Source: Blakeslea trispora (taxonomy: Eukaryota; Mucoromycota; Mucoromycetes; Mucorales; Choanephoraceae). Taken from it: a DNA stretch of 64,000 bases. Positions 43,593 to 55,401 of the stretch are shown here, piece by piece. The notes under the pieces were generated by a model. That model saw nothing but the letters and a program-made list of their open reading frames with translations, did no database searches and was not told the origin of the DNA. The DNA lies in the NCBI GenBank assembly GCA_025331445.1, contig JAIWNE010000010.1, forward strand, positions 124,001 to 188,000. The letters are read 5' to 3'. Each line of letters begins with the position of its first letter. The first letter of the stretch is position 1. Made by a program: the position numbers and the translations under genes.

Positions 43593-44655
43593 TTTTAGTA
43601 GTTGAATTATATGTATAAGAAAGGGGTGGGTTATAATTTGATTTTGGGGTGTTAATAAGATTCTATGAAAGGTGGGGAGGGGGCGTAAGTTTCTTCTTCT
43701 TCTATAAAATGATGATGAAGTTGGATGAGTGGATCAATGAAGCATTAAAAAAAAGTGTGTATGAAAGAGAAAATTTTTTTTTATGCGTTGGTTGCAATGA
43801 AAGAAAGAGAGAAAAATAGAAGGGCAAAAAAAAAGAGAAAGGATTGTATATATAAAGATGATAAAAACTGAGTTTGAATCTGAAGTTTTTCCTTCTCTTT
43901 TTATTCGTGTAACTCATTGTCTTATTCTGAATCAAATACCAGCCATTTGGACGGAAATTGGTTTTTCTCCATGCCTTTTAAAGATAGAAATCCAAAACAA
44001 CTTGGAGATGTTCTTACAAGATCTTCCAAGACGAGTGACGTGTCTTTGGATCCAAAAAGTAAACAAGCTAAAGATTTCCACAATTCATCACATTCCTTTC
44101 CGATGTTTCCGTGAATAGCCGATTGGTAAAGAGAGTAAAAAAGAATAAAAAAGATTTTTTTTTTTTTTACAACTCTTGCGTAATATCTTTTTCCATTCCA
44201 TTTCAATACCGAAATATTTAGCCGGATTCAACCCCACTATCTATAAAAGTCTCTTCTTTTTATCACCATGGTGATAGATAGCAACAAGAAGAGGAAAATC
44301 AATTTTTATATTACACGTGCAAACATATAAGATGGAATTAACTCATGTGAATGTTACGTACTTATCAATAGATTTCGTTATTGTTCAAAACTTTAATTCT
44401 CTCCTTTTTCGGAACAAACTTTAATTGCACTTGTTTAGACAAATCTGGGGGAGAAAAAAAAAAAAAAAACTTCTCTGGTATGAATAAAGACAATTGATTG
44501 GTTCAGTGTGGCCAATCATTTCTGTTATTAGCTTCTGTCTTTAAAAGTTTAATTTTCTTTTTTTTTTTTTTTTTTTGGCCAATGTTCAGTATTGAGATAA
44601 CTTGATTGCCATAAAACATAGACTTTGTTCAAGAGGATTGGGTGTGACTCTTGTT
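43593..44655. other. 1.06 kb region between the tandem-domain gene and TEL2
   Basis: The region holds the promoter of the tandem-domain gene on its left side, a small candidate gene at 43971-44114, a 16-bp palindrome TATCACCATGGTGATA at 44261-44276 and long A/T runs. Apart from the small candidate ORF I see no gene. Confidence 0.5.
43971..44114 (+). CDS. candidate 47-residue small protein
   Basis: The ORF encodes MPFKDRNPKQLGDVLTRSSK then TSDVSLDPKSKQAKDFHNSS and HSFPMFP. Its composition is hydrophilic and coding-like. A TATATATAAAG element lies at about 43847-43857, about 115 nt upstream. This ATG is the first one after the expected transcription start, and an AATAAA-like signal follows near 44141. 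No homologue is known to me and no domain is visible. It could still be chance within an AT-rich gap. Confidence 0.35.
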   Translation: MPFKDRNPKQLGDVLTRSSKTSDVSLDPKSKQAKDFHNSSHSFPMFP

Positions 44656-47600
44656 TTATTCAGTCAATGCAATATGTGATATCTTTATCATCACACTCAA
44701 TGCAATATCCTGTAGTTGTTCCTCTGATTGGTTTTCCAAGAGAGCTATGAAAAGAGTGAGAAATACTGCATGTACTCTAGATTGTTCTTACCTTCTAGCC
44801 ATTGTTTTGTCTCTACCAGTTCTCTTGTATAATCAGAAAACAACAATTTCTCTTGATTTTGATAACAAACACTAATGATAGTATCAATGCCTGTCAAGAG
44901 AGCTTTTCTTGTGCCCAAAGAAAGATGAGCTGCATATCTCATCGAAAGTGCAAATTCAAAATATTCCTTGACAATCTTTCTTTTATCCAAAGTATTGGCT
45001 ATAATACACAATAAGAAAAAAATTTTTGTTCTTTTCTTTCCCTTAAGCAGAAGCTTCATGTTGACTTACTTGAACTATACAGAATAATATTCAAAGTCAT
45101 GACAAATCTCTCAGTAAGTAAAGCAGAGCTACCCATCCAATATTCCAAATGGCCTTGAGAGCCTTCCCACCATCCTACAAGAAGTGGGAAAAAAAAGACA
45201 GGTCCTGCTAATCCAGACAACTGATTCTTTTTGATTTTCTGTTGACTGTCTCTCTCTACTTGCATTCGTCTCGACACAAACAACTGTTTCCCTGTCTGAT
45301 GAGAAGGAGGATCTAGCATCCATGAGTCTGTTGTATCCTATTTTGTTTTCCACAAAAAAAAAGTCAATAGAGAATATCAAGCAAATCTATTTAATTTCTA
45401 ACATTGGATTCGGACCAACCAGCCAATTCTCTAACTGCAAGTGAAAGAGCACCCAAAATCATTTGTTTTTGGCCTGTTGAAGTATTTCGATCATACAGTT
45501 GATCGATAACAAACCTTCATGTTGATTAGAGTATCTCCCTTTGTTTTAAAAAAAATTAAACTTACTCAGCTACTGATTTAGGTACACCCACTATCAAGGC
45601 AACTAATGCTTGTTGTTGCAGTTTTCGAAAGTCTTGTATTTCATAAGTCTCTGGAAAACCAATAAGATACCTTGCTAAAGTGACAGAAGATTCACCTAAT
45701 GGACATATATCAATGACACAACCCATTGTAACACACAACCTTTCTTACTTACTTAATTCTGTGCCTGCCCCAGTTTTTCGGCGTATCACCTGTTCCGCGG
45801 CAGTCAATCCAACTTCCAATTTCAAAGGGTCGTCTCGGTCTTGTAGGTAACGAATCAAGTCTCGTACAAACCTAAATTCTATTTCAACATAAAGTCATTT
45901 TTCTTTTTACTTTATCAACTTACACTGGTTTTTTAGTGTGTTTGTTCTCTTTCTTTAAGCCCTCATCTTCTGATTCTTCTTCCATATCGTATGGCTCCAG
46001 TTCTTCTTCACTAGAATCTTTTTTGGAATCTCGGGCTTAGTCATCTGCTTCTTTTTGTTTTTTCTTTACAAAGGGATGTACCTCTATCAAAGGTTGAAAT
46101 TACATCAGCATCCGGATCAAGTTCTTCAATTTCACTCGTTTCATTCTCCGATTCTATCTCAGGAACCAAAGTAACTTTAGAAGGTTCAGCATCAAAGGCA
46201 TCCGTTATCCATACTAATTCTTTTAACTTTTGAAGAGATGGATTGGAATCTAACAAGCTAGTGTTTAATGGCTTTTCTTTATCTAGTCGACTGGATATTG
46301 ATTCTGCCACTACCTATGAAATTACATACAAAGTGAGCCTATAGAAAAAAAAATGAAGGTTTTACTTTACAGCCCCTAGTTGTGCAATCTGAATATCTCC
46401 ACTATTGAAATAGGTGGATACATGGTGAAACAAAGAAGTCTCAACCATGACTGTATGCTGAATATCCTCATTTGGTAGATAGGCAATCAATGATAACAAG
46501 GCAGTTGTCATGTCTATTCTCCTGTTAGTCTTACAATACCATCATCATAGAATTGCTTACATAAACGCTCTCGATGACTTGCATGCTTGATAAAGACAGG
46601 ATCCGACCAAGTCTGAATGACTCTCTTGACAAACGGAATCAAGAAAAGTGCCTTGTCTTTTGCCAGAATGACAGTAGAAATACTGATTCTAGCCAAAAAC
46701 GAATCTGCCCAGCTCAATTTAGAGAGTCGAAAGATGGCTGTATTCAGAAAGTCCATGAGTCGTTCTTCCTTTGGTTTCTGGCCAAACAAGAGACTGACTA
46801 GTTCTTCAGAAGCTGCCTTGACACTCTTTGTTTCGGACAAGACAGCTTGATGAACATACTGTAGAATGGCTCTATAGAGTTGTTCGGATGATGCAATCAA
46901 TTCAACTTGTTCACATATGCGGGGCCAACGATCTGGATTCTGTAAAGCAATTGTATAGATGGAAGAAACAACGATATCTAACAAAAGAAAAATTCGAGTC
47001 TTTGCTCAAAAAACATCAAGGCCTTCATCATACCTTCATAGCCTTGTCGTATCATTTTACCCAACAATGCTTGTGTAAACGCACTTGATGTATCAGTTAA
47101 ATATTTGGCAGCTCGCAAACTCAATTTGGCATAAAAATTTCTATGGTTGCATCAGAAAAAAAAAATCACACTCAACAAGTCTCATTACAGTTACCTGTCA
47201 ATATACCATACATGTTCATGATTCAATCGAACATGATCAAGCTGAACAGCAAAGGCATTATTCAAGTGACTCGGTATAGAGCACAAGAGAGTACAAAAGA
47301 AGGAAACATTCGTTTTTGAGAGATAGTTTCCGTACAAGGGAAACGATGTATGTGAAAGTGAAATGGACTGAAGAAAAGAGGCGTAGGCCTCCAATGTGTC
47401 TAAAGAAGCTTGTTCCTGACTTGAAGAAGAGAGGCACTCGAGCAAGGTAGGCAAGCTCACTTGAATCATATGGGCCCTTATCTCATCATGTACATCTATT
47501 GCATAACCAAATGAGGCATCCAAATGTTTCCGATGCTCCGGTAATCCAAGTGAAAACATCCATTGAGGCATCATCGATTTACATACATGCCATAGGTGTC

Positions 47601-47775
47601 GTTTCCAACTACTGTGTTGAACAAGTGCTAGTTTTGAACCAATGGGTGTATCCGGATGTTCCAGCCAGTTCAGTGGTGTTGAAAGACAAAGAATGACTGT
47701 GTCGAGTGAACAGTTGGGTTCGGTTGCTTGGTGATCGAGATTGACTAGTTGATCAACGAGTGCTTCCAAGGTCAT
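44656..47775 (-). CDS. TEL2: telomere length regulation protein Tel2 (TTT complex)
   Basis: A gene of about ten exons starting MTLEALVDQLVNLDHQATEP at 47775. The N-terminal half is alpha-solenoid (YAKLSLRAAKYLTDTSSAFT, FGQKPKEERLMDFLNTAIFR, PFVKRVIQTWSDPVF). A Glu/Asp-rich linker follows (ENETSEIEELDPDAD, then LEPYDMEEESEDEG). The conserved Tel2 C-terminal domain begins with KPVFVRDLIRYLQDRDDPLK and continues through LIGFPETYEIQDFRKLQQQA, ILGALSLAVRELAG and FFFPLLVGWWEG. The last exon, after the intron at about 44700-44750, ends LSVMIKISHIALTE. Tel2 with Tti1 and Tti2 works with Hsp90 to fold PIKK kinases (TOR, ATM, ATR). It diverges from the CASTOR-like gene over 138 bp. Confidence 0.9.
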
Positions 47776-47913
47776 GGTTTAAAAAAAGTTTTAAACATAA
47801 AAAAAAATAAAATCAAACTCCTTTATCCTACAACGGATAGTCCTCTCCCGAAAAAGGTAAATATGTGTCCGAACAATTTTCTGCAACCCTTCTTTTTCTT
47901 CTTTGTTCTTTTG

Positions 47914-49250
47914 ATGATCACCATCTTGCCTTCCAAGGTGAAACTACTTCATTTCCCTAAATCACACTTGCAACATGTAACACATGCTATTGTCAAGTCT
48001 TGCCTTTTCAGAATGAGCGAGTAAAAAAATATTCCACTGTAGTCACTGCTGAGTATGGTCTGATCTGTTTCTTTTTCTTGTACTAGTGAACACTACTTTT
48101 TCTCGTTTACAGAAAATGCTTATGAAGTTTCGATTGTAGCAAGTCAAGATATTATTGATCATGATTTTATACCTTTACTTGTCATGTCTCAATGCCATGA
48201 AATGCGTGCCTCCAATCATCTTTATCGTGTATTACAAGTAGACGATGAAGGTGGCCAAGGTATCTCTCGTATCTTTTTTTTTTTTTTGAGAGATAATTTA
48301 TCTAATCTATCTTTATTTGAAAAAAAAAAAAGATACTAGCGGAAAGCGTATCAGTGATTTATCCGGGCCATTAGCTAAAGGCAAATTCTCTATTTTTTAC
48401 ATGTCTACCTATCAAACTGATTTTGTATTGGTAAGTTTAGCCGCCCACTTTTTTTTATCAGTCTACTGAGAATTCAAGCTTATAGATCAAGGAACAGAGA
48501 CTGAAACGAGCCGTGGAGTTGCTAAGAGAACACTCGTTTGAAATTGATTCCATTGAATTCTTGGGAGAAGAACCTTCCTTGACAGAGCAGGAGAACAATA
48601 GGCTATCCATGCTAAGTGAAGCCTCTGGTTTGCTGGAGGAGGATTTTGAGAAATCTGTGTTGACAGATGAACTTCAATGCGTTGGTCTAAACCCTCATTA
48701 TCGCTCTGATTGGTCAATGACCATCCTTAAGATTCTGTCTTATCCAGAACTTGTGTCTGCATCAAACAGGCAAGTTTGTGTTTTTATTTTATTGCATTCT
48801 CGTTTGCTCATTTTGTCTATAGACCAGAAGAGACTCGGTTCTTTTCATATACAGCTACTAGTGATGGTATATCACTCATTGCTAATCAAGCCATTCTAAG
48901 CCTTTTTGATCAAGATGCTATCTTTCAGGATGAAGGATCACAGACATACCGAGTGATACAAGTGAATTTGGTTGGGTCCAATCTTGATCGATGTGGTATT
49001 GTTTGGTCTATTTCACATCCATTGGCTACAGAAGCCTCTATCAATCTATTGTACCTCAGTACATTTATGAGTGCGAATGTGTTGGTAAAGGACAGATTGA
49101 TGATGAAAAGAACCATGACTTACTTTCTTTTTTTTTTTGCTCAAGGTTTCTTCTGATGATCTCGGTAGAGCTGAAAGGATTTTGGCAGAAGATCTTGAGA
49201 ACATCAAGGGTATGCTTGCAGAAATCGTATTGGAACCTGCTATTGAATAA
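47914..49250 (+). CDS. CASTOR-like ACT-domain protein
   Basis: Six exons join in frame: MITILPSKVKLLHFPKSHLQ ... CLFRMS at 47914-48019, then DEHYFFSFTENAYEVSIVAS. Two similar ACT-type modules are visible. Module 1 is HYFFSFTENAYEVSIVASQD and SQCHEMRASNHLYRVLQVDD with FSIFYMSTYQTDFVLI. Module 2 is TRFFSYTATSDGISLIANQA, NLVGSNLDRCGIVWSISHPL and SINLLYLSTFMSANVLV. The FFSF/FFSYTxTxDxISL pattern and the NLLYLST-F strand resemble animal CASTOR (GATSL), the cytosolic arginine sensor for TORC1, and related ACT-domain proteins. It ends EDLENIKGMLAEIVLEPAIE. Function as an amino-acid sensor is inference from family. It shares a short divergent promoter with TEL2, which supports TOR folding; that link may be coincidence. 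Confidence 0.75.
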
Positions 49251-49390
49251 TAAAAAAAAGCAGAAAGAAAGAAACTTAGGGAGGGGGCACATTCCTTTGT
49301 TGATTACATATTTCTCTAAAAAATAAAAACAACACTATTGAGATTCCTTTTTTTTTTTGTTCATTGGCTTTTTTTTAATTACACTGATCT

Positions 49391-50165
49391 ATGGCAGCAA
49401 CATTAATTGTATCCAGTATTGACTCTTTTGTCAATAAGCCCACGACTACCATTATACCCGATCAAGTACCTCATGTAGCACCCATACCGCAAGAAGAGCC
49501 AGTAGAAGGCAATCGCTACATCAATTACCTAAAGAAGTTCAAGCAAGAGAGATTATCGGATATAAGACCGTTGTCTGATTTCTTTGATAAAAACCGTTTC
49601 AAGTTGACTAGCTCATTTGAACTTGTATCACAAAGATGGAAGTGAGTTACTCAAGAATATCTATTGTTGCTTTGCCCCCATATTAACACCATCTATACAA
49701 GCTACAATTTGCAATACTTTTCATCCAATTATTTATTCATCATGCTTTGCTTGGCCATGTATGCAGTGTAAGTTTACTGACTTATCTTTTCTAGCTAGGG
49801 TCACTTATTTTACTTGCTTAGATTGACCAATTGGTTTCTTTTGTTTACCATGGCATTCATCTATGGAGGATTTCACACTATCCTGAAATTAAGCCAGTCG
49901 GGTTCATTTCAAATAGGCAGTAGGGCTTTCTCAATGCCTACAGTGTATCTATCTTATGCTGTTGCCTCATTTCTATTGTTGATTATCTCAGGAGCTACAC
50001 ACACACTGTTTTGGATTCTAGGTAAGCTTTGTTTGAATCATGTTAAGAAACAAGAATTGACTCTGCTTTTTTTTTTCTTTAGGTGCTGGAGCGTTGATTA
50101 TCCTCTGTCATGCTGCAGTTCTGGAACCTGGCTTAGAAGGTGATTTTGCAGATGTTCAAGTTTAA
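49391..50165 (+). CDS. PRA1/Yip3-family membrane protein
   Basis: Four exons encode about 210 residues. After a Pro-rich N-terminus comes the PRA1 core: KFKQERLSDIRPLSDFFDKN, ELVSQRWNYNLQYFSSNYLF, then a hydrophobic pair IMLCLAMYAVLTNWFLLFTM and AFIYGGFHTI. A second hydrophobic hairpin is YLSYAVASFLLLIISGATHT plus LFWILGAGALIILCHAAVLE. The R-x-N-x-x-Y-F-x-x-N-Y motif is typical of PRA1/Yip3 proteins, which act on prenylated Rab GTPases at ER-Golgi membranes. The protein ends EGDFADVQV. The intron at 49641 and the following short exon are placed by frame and motif. Confidence 0.88.
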
Positions 50166-50828
50166 TAAAAAAAAAAAGGTCTTTTTTAATACATACAATT
50201 GACTTTTTTTTGTGTGTGAGCAAAACAGAACCAAAAAAAAAAAAGTGACAAAAGGGATATGTGTATGGTCAAACCATAGATGATTTTGAGAGTTTTCACC
50301 CTCTTCAGGGCAGAAATAAGCTGTACTTGACTTCTCTAAAACTTTATGTTCTTTTTTTTTCTCAAGAAAAAAGCAAGTTTAGCCTATCCAAATTGATTGG
50401 GATAATTACTCTTCAATAAACATGTTTGTTACAAGCAGTGTTTTCTTTTATCCAAAAAAAAAAAGCGGGGAGTGGAAAAACTATGGTAGCAAGATGAAGG
50501 AATGAAAAAAAAAAAGCTAAGAGGGGGGTATTAGATACTCCACAATTTTGCTTATTGTCAATGCCACCAATCAAATAATTGTGCCTTAAATTGCCAAGAA
50601 AAATAGAAACTGTGGCTGGAAAGCCGAGTAACACATTTAATGTCGGAGAAGAGAGGGGAGGGGCAACCAAGGGTTTATATTTATACACAATTTTTATATA
50701 TTTTTTTTTTTTGTTATTTTTGTTTTCTCGCTTTATAAACTTCGTCATAGTTGCATCGAAAAAACTATATATAAAGACCAGCTTTATTTTAGCCTTTTTT
50801 CTTTCTTTTTCTTTATAAACCTATCTCA
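50166..50828. other. 0.66 kb intergenic region with PSD promoter
   Basis: The gap lies between two plus-strand genes. It has long A/T runs and a TATATATAAAG element at 50766-50776, 53 nt before the decarboxylase ATG. No gene is seen. Confidence 0.6.
50766..50776 (+). promoter_or_regulatory. TATA box of the phosphatidylserine decarboxylase gene
   Basis: TATATATAAAG lies 53 nt upstream of the ATG at 50829, a good position for a TATA element. Confidence 0.55.
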
Positions 50829-53800
50829 ATGGCAAAGCAGGAACTGATATTCAAGATAGACATCATCGAAGCTCACAGCTTAATTAAGGATGATGAGGTA
50901 AACTTTAGCGAGATTGACTTCATTTGAATTTGGTCTAATAAGCTTCATCCTATATTGATCTATATGTTGTGTGTGTGGGGGGAATGATAGCCTATCCATC
51001 CTTATGCAGAAGTGACATTGGGTGGTATAAAGCATAAGACAGAGGCCATCAAGAAATCTCAAAAGCCCAATTGGAATTGCTCTTTTGAATTCGATTTAAA
51101 TGACATTCTGAACCATAAAAGAAGAGCAAATGCCCTAAAAGACCATGGCTTAACTCTGGCTGTCTACAATAAAGATCGATTCACATCTGTCTTTCTAGGT
51201 CAAGCTAGTTGGGCACTGGAGGAACTGTTGAGAGATCAATCTGTTGCCTATGAAGAAAACTCTGTAAAGTGTACAACAAGTTATAACTCAACAGGCTAAA
51301 TATTTATATACACATTATAGGCTAAATGGCATGCATTGTCCCCTGTACGTCATCACAAGAAGTTTCGCTTAAGAAAGAGACGAGAAGAAACAAGTGCTTC
51401 GGAGGCTGAGCAAGCAGAAGTTCAGGTGCGATTTGGCTTAATAGGCAAACATGGTCAGACATCGGAGAATATAGCCGACGAATGGCAAGCTGTATTGAAC
51501 ATGTTCTCTGTGTCAGAGGTACCCTCTCCGCCTGAATTGCAGTCAAGCTCCAGTTCCACCAGTCAAGACCTAAAGGCATTGGCCACCCAAAACACATCCA
51601 GTCTCTCGGTCAACAGCGCCCATTCCTCCAAGCCAAAATCCAAAAGAAGACTTCGAGCCAGATTCAACCGAAACAGCAAGTCTCAAAAGCAAAATCAATA
51701 TTACTCTCGATTTCTGTCCAAGGTGACTGGTGTTACATTTCTAGAGATCGAGAGTGCACAGGATTTGCCACCTGAGCGTAATGTCACTCATACTAGCTTT
51801 GATATGGATCCCTTTGTGATCGTAACCTATGGTGTCAACACATTCCGTACTCGCGCCATCCGTCATAATCTAAACCCTGTATGGAACGAAAAACTCTATT
51901 TCCACGTCAGAAGTTCGCAAGAGAACTACAAACTCAAGTTTGCTGTCTATGACAAGGACAAATTCTCGAGAAATGACTTTGTAGCATCTCAAGAGATTAC
52001 CTTGTCGGACATTGTCAACACCAACCTAGAAGCAGCTGAAAACCCGGTTGATCTCGATCAGGTAGACCGGGATCATTCACCTGCAGATGAAATCGATCGT
52101 GATATGGCTCGCTATTCTATACCTCTCAAGCTAGCCAAACCCGAAAAATGGCCTGATCTTCAACCCAAGTTGACCATTCGTGCTAAATTCGTTCCCTATG
52201 TTGAGATCAGAAAACTCTTCTGGACAGCCCTCGCAAAGACATGTGATGCAGACAATTCAAACACCATGAGCAAACTGGAGGTTCAGACCATGCTAGAGAC
52301 ATTAGGCTCTACTATCTCAGAGTGCACCATGAACACATTTTGGGAGGAGAACGGCAAGGACTTGTCTGAGGATTTAACGATGGATGAGCTTGTCAACAGT
52401 TTAGAATCCCTTATGGTCCAATTGGATGAGCGACAGAAGCGAACAGACGTCAACACCTTGATTGAAGCCGGAAAGGACGTACCTGAAGAACTAGCCAACA
52501 AGAACACGACCAATCCCTTCTTCCCTGGCTCTTCTTCAGACGATGATGAGACAGCAGACTTGAGCGATACAGAAGATGACTATGATTCTGACATTAGCTA
52601 TGACAGTGCAGAATACGCAGAGTCTATCTCTACCTCACCCGATACTCCTGATGAAGCAGATTATGATGTCTTGGCTGAAGCAGACGGTGTGCAATATGTA
52701 GATGATTCACTAGAGTCCTTGAGAATCCATGAAAACGAAAAACAGCCTGAACACAAAGATCATGACTCACATATCAAAAGAGAAAAAATCATTCAGTTGT
52801 CTGAATGTCCTATCTGTCACAAAGTCAACCTCGCTAAGCGAAGACAGATGGAAACAATGACCCACGTTGCTATCTGTGCAGCCAATGACTGGACAACGGT
52901 GGATCAGTTCTTGATTGGCAACTTTGGTAGTGAAGCACAGGCACAGAGAAGATGGTTTGTTAAGCTTGTTAGTAAAGTAGGCTATGGTAAATACTCTGAA
53001 GGAGAGGTAAGTCAGACACCTCTATCCATTTTGCAAGTAACTTGATCATGGCATATTTTTTAGAATAATGCCAATATCATTGTACAAGATCGTTCTACCG
53101 GATTGTTGATTGATGAACGTATGAGTGTATATGTTCGACTTGGTATGCGACTACTCTATAAGGGTATGAAGACAAGTGTCCATACAAAGACAGGTAAAGT
53201 CCCAAGAAAAAGAAGAATATGTCAAGCTTAGCTAACCCTTTAACTCATTTTCCATACAGCTCATCTCATCTTGACCAACATGTCCATCAAGCAAGGACGT
53301 CGTTTTGATAACCCAAATTCAGTTCGAGAAATCGCACCTTTCATCAAGTTTCATCAATTGGATCTAAGTGAAGTGTTGGAGCCTATTGAGAACTTCAAGA
53401 CATTCAACGAGTTCTTTTACCGTAAACTGAAGCCTGGAGCTCGTCCTTGTGATAATCCTGAAGACAAACGTGTTGCTGTCAGTACTGCTGACTGTCGTAT
53501 GATGGCCTTCCCTACTGTAGATGATGCTACTCGTATCTGGATCAAGGGTACCGAATTCAGCCTTTCCAAGCTACTGGATGATCCAGAAGAAGCCAAGGCA
53601 TTTGAAGGAGGTGCTCTGGCCATCTTTAGACTTGCACCCCAAGATTATCATCGATACCACTCACCTGTGGATGGTACGGTTCGCAAGATCCATCATGTCA
53701 AAGGCCAATATTATACCGTGAACCCTATGGCTATCCGAACTACATTGGATGTCTATGGTGAAAACAAGAGAGATGTTGTCTATATGGACTCTGATGAGTT

Positions 53801-54106
53801 TGGACGTGTGGCTATTGTTTGCATTGGTGCTATGATGGTTGGTTCTATTGTCTTGACGGCCAAGGAAGGTGATTATTTGGCAAGAACAGATGAGCTTGGT
53901 TACTTTGCTTTTGGAGGTAGTACACTTGTTGTCTTGTTTGAAAAGGACCGTATGCGATTTGATAATGACTTGATTGATAATGCCAATCGTTCATTAGAGA
54001 CATTGGTAAGTGGTTTTTTTAGTGTGGATATCTATTGTTTACTCAATTTCTTTTTTTTTTTTAATTCTAGGTACGTGTTGGTAATCATATTGGTGTCCAT
54101 CCATAA
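50829..54106 (+). CDS. PSD2: phosphatidylserine decarboxylase, PSD2 type (C2-C2-EF hand)
   Basis: About seven exons give roughly 1,000 residues. A first C2 domain starts at [20 protein letters not shown], but its first Ca2+ loop ([12 protein letters not shown]) lacks the usual Asp. A second C2 domain is canonical: [30 protein letters not shown] and [11 protein letters not shown] supply Asp ligands. An EF-hand loop [12 protein letters not shown] follows, then a zinc-binding segment (CPICHK then HVAIC). The catalytic part includes [20 protein letters not shown] and the autocatalytic FGGST motif, where the chain cleaves to make the pyruvoyl cofactor. The last exon ends [13 protein letters not shown]2 enzymes make phosphatidylethanolamine in Golgi, vacuole or endosome membranes. 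No mitochondrial targeting or transmembrane segment is seen, consistent with the PSD2 class. Confidence 0.94.
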
Positions 54107-54305
54107 AACCTATACATATTTAAAACATAATAATAATTTAAGAGCATCATTCACATTTTGCTTATAGTCAATGAAAAGGCTATTTCAGTCAAAAAAAAAT
54201 AAAGGACATTTATATACATTTGTACTTTAGAAAAATGATAAAAAGGCAAAAAAAAAAGAGAAAGAGAGGGGGGGTATATACAAGCAAAAATAAAATAAAG
54301 AAAAA

Positions 54306-55401
54306 CTAGTACCATCCGTTTCCCCTAGCCACTGCCTCAACCCTTTCTCTAGTAGGAATGACAGATTCAGTGATACCATAAGTGTCAATGATTTCTCTAA
54401 AATCCTTCATGTCAATACCCATGACAAGCTGCTTCTTACTGATGACATCGTCAATGCTCTCCACAGTATGCACCTGTCTTAAGCCTAAAATGGGCTGGCC
54501 AGTGGAATCATCAATACCAACCACGCCTGATCTTGCCAAGAAAGAGACATAAAAGATATTTTCAACCGTCTGGGAAAAGGACTCGGGATTAGTGACGAAT
54601 CTGAAATAATTGATAGGCTCAACCTCGGTCAAGATCTTGTAGATTGTGTTGACATTTTTCGAGGTTTCGTTTTCTTGTTTGGCAATGTCTCCTTCCTTCA
54701 ATTGTTGGGGACGAACCAGATCTTCCTTGTTCTTTGTCACTCTTGTCGTCTTTGCTCGATTCACCTGCTTCTTCTCGACTCGCAAAGGACCAAGCAAGAA
54801 GTCTGTGGTATGTGCCTTTTTACTGAATCTGGTGGCTATCTTACCCAAATGCTCCCAATCCAGGCGCTCATCATCGAGATGCTTTGGACCGTCTCCTGAA
54901 GCTGTTATAATCTTACTCACAAATTCATCCAAACTAATCTCATTTTCTTGTCCAATAGACATATTTTTGACTTTCTGTGTGTTGATGTCAGCTGTGATAG
55001 CCATAAATCTAGAGTCGAGAACAGCTTCTTGTGTGTTTTTGACTATAAAAACAAAGGAAGATTTTTCTTTAGGCTTGTTATAAAGAGAGAATGACTTTAG
55101 TTACCATTTTCAAACAAAATGTTTGATTTACTGATAATTCTATATAACTTGTCACCGTTATCTTGAGCCACTAACTCACGGCGTCTTTCTGTTCCAATGA
55201 TCCAATTAGTTTACCTTTTTAAAAAAAACAAAAAGATCAATCATTACCTATTGTATTGCTGGTTAAGTTTCTATATTTGACACGTAGATCACGACGCTCT
55301 TCTGCACTTTGATTCGGGTCATATTTCGATTTGTCTATTTGAGAATAGACAGCCTCATTGACTTCATTAAGTCCTGGATCGCGTGTTGTTTGTGTGGACA
55401 T
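54306..55401 (-). CDS. NSE4: Nse4, kleisin subunit of the SMC5/6 complex
   Basis: Three exons encode roughly 320 residues beginning MSTQTTRDPGLNEVNEAVYS. Conserved Nse4 elements are RRDLRVKYRNLTSNTI, KLYRIISKSNILFENVKNTQ and EAVLDSRFMAITADINTQKV in the N-terminal kleisin domain. The C-terminal winged-helix part is PINYFRFVTNPESFSQTVEN, IFYVSFLARSGVVGIDD and PILGLRQVHTVESIDDVI. Nse4 bridges the SMC5 and SMC6 heads and acts in DNA repair and replication-fork stability. The central linker is Lys/Arg/Glu-rich. The gene diverges from the GYF gene. Confidence 0.93.

Noticed and set aside
44261..44276. 16-bp palindrome TATCACCATGGTGATA
   Set aside because: A palindrome of this length is expected about once in a 64 kb window by chance; the ATG inside opens only a very short frame.
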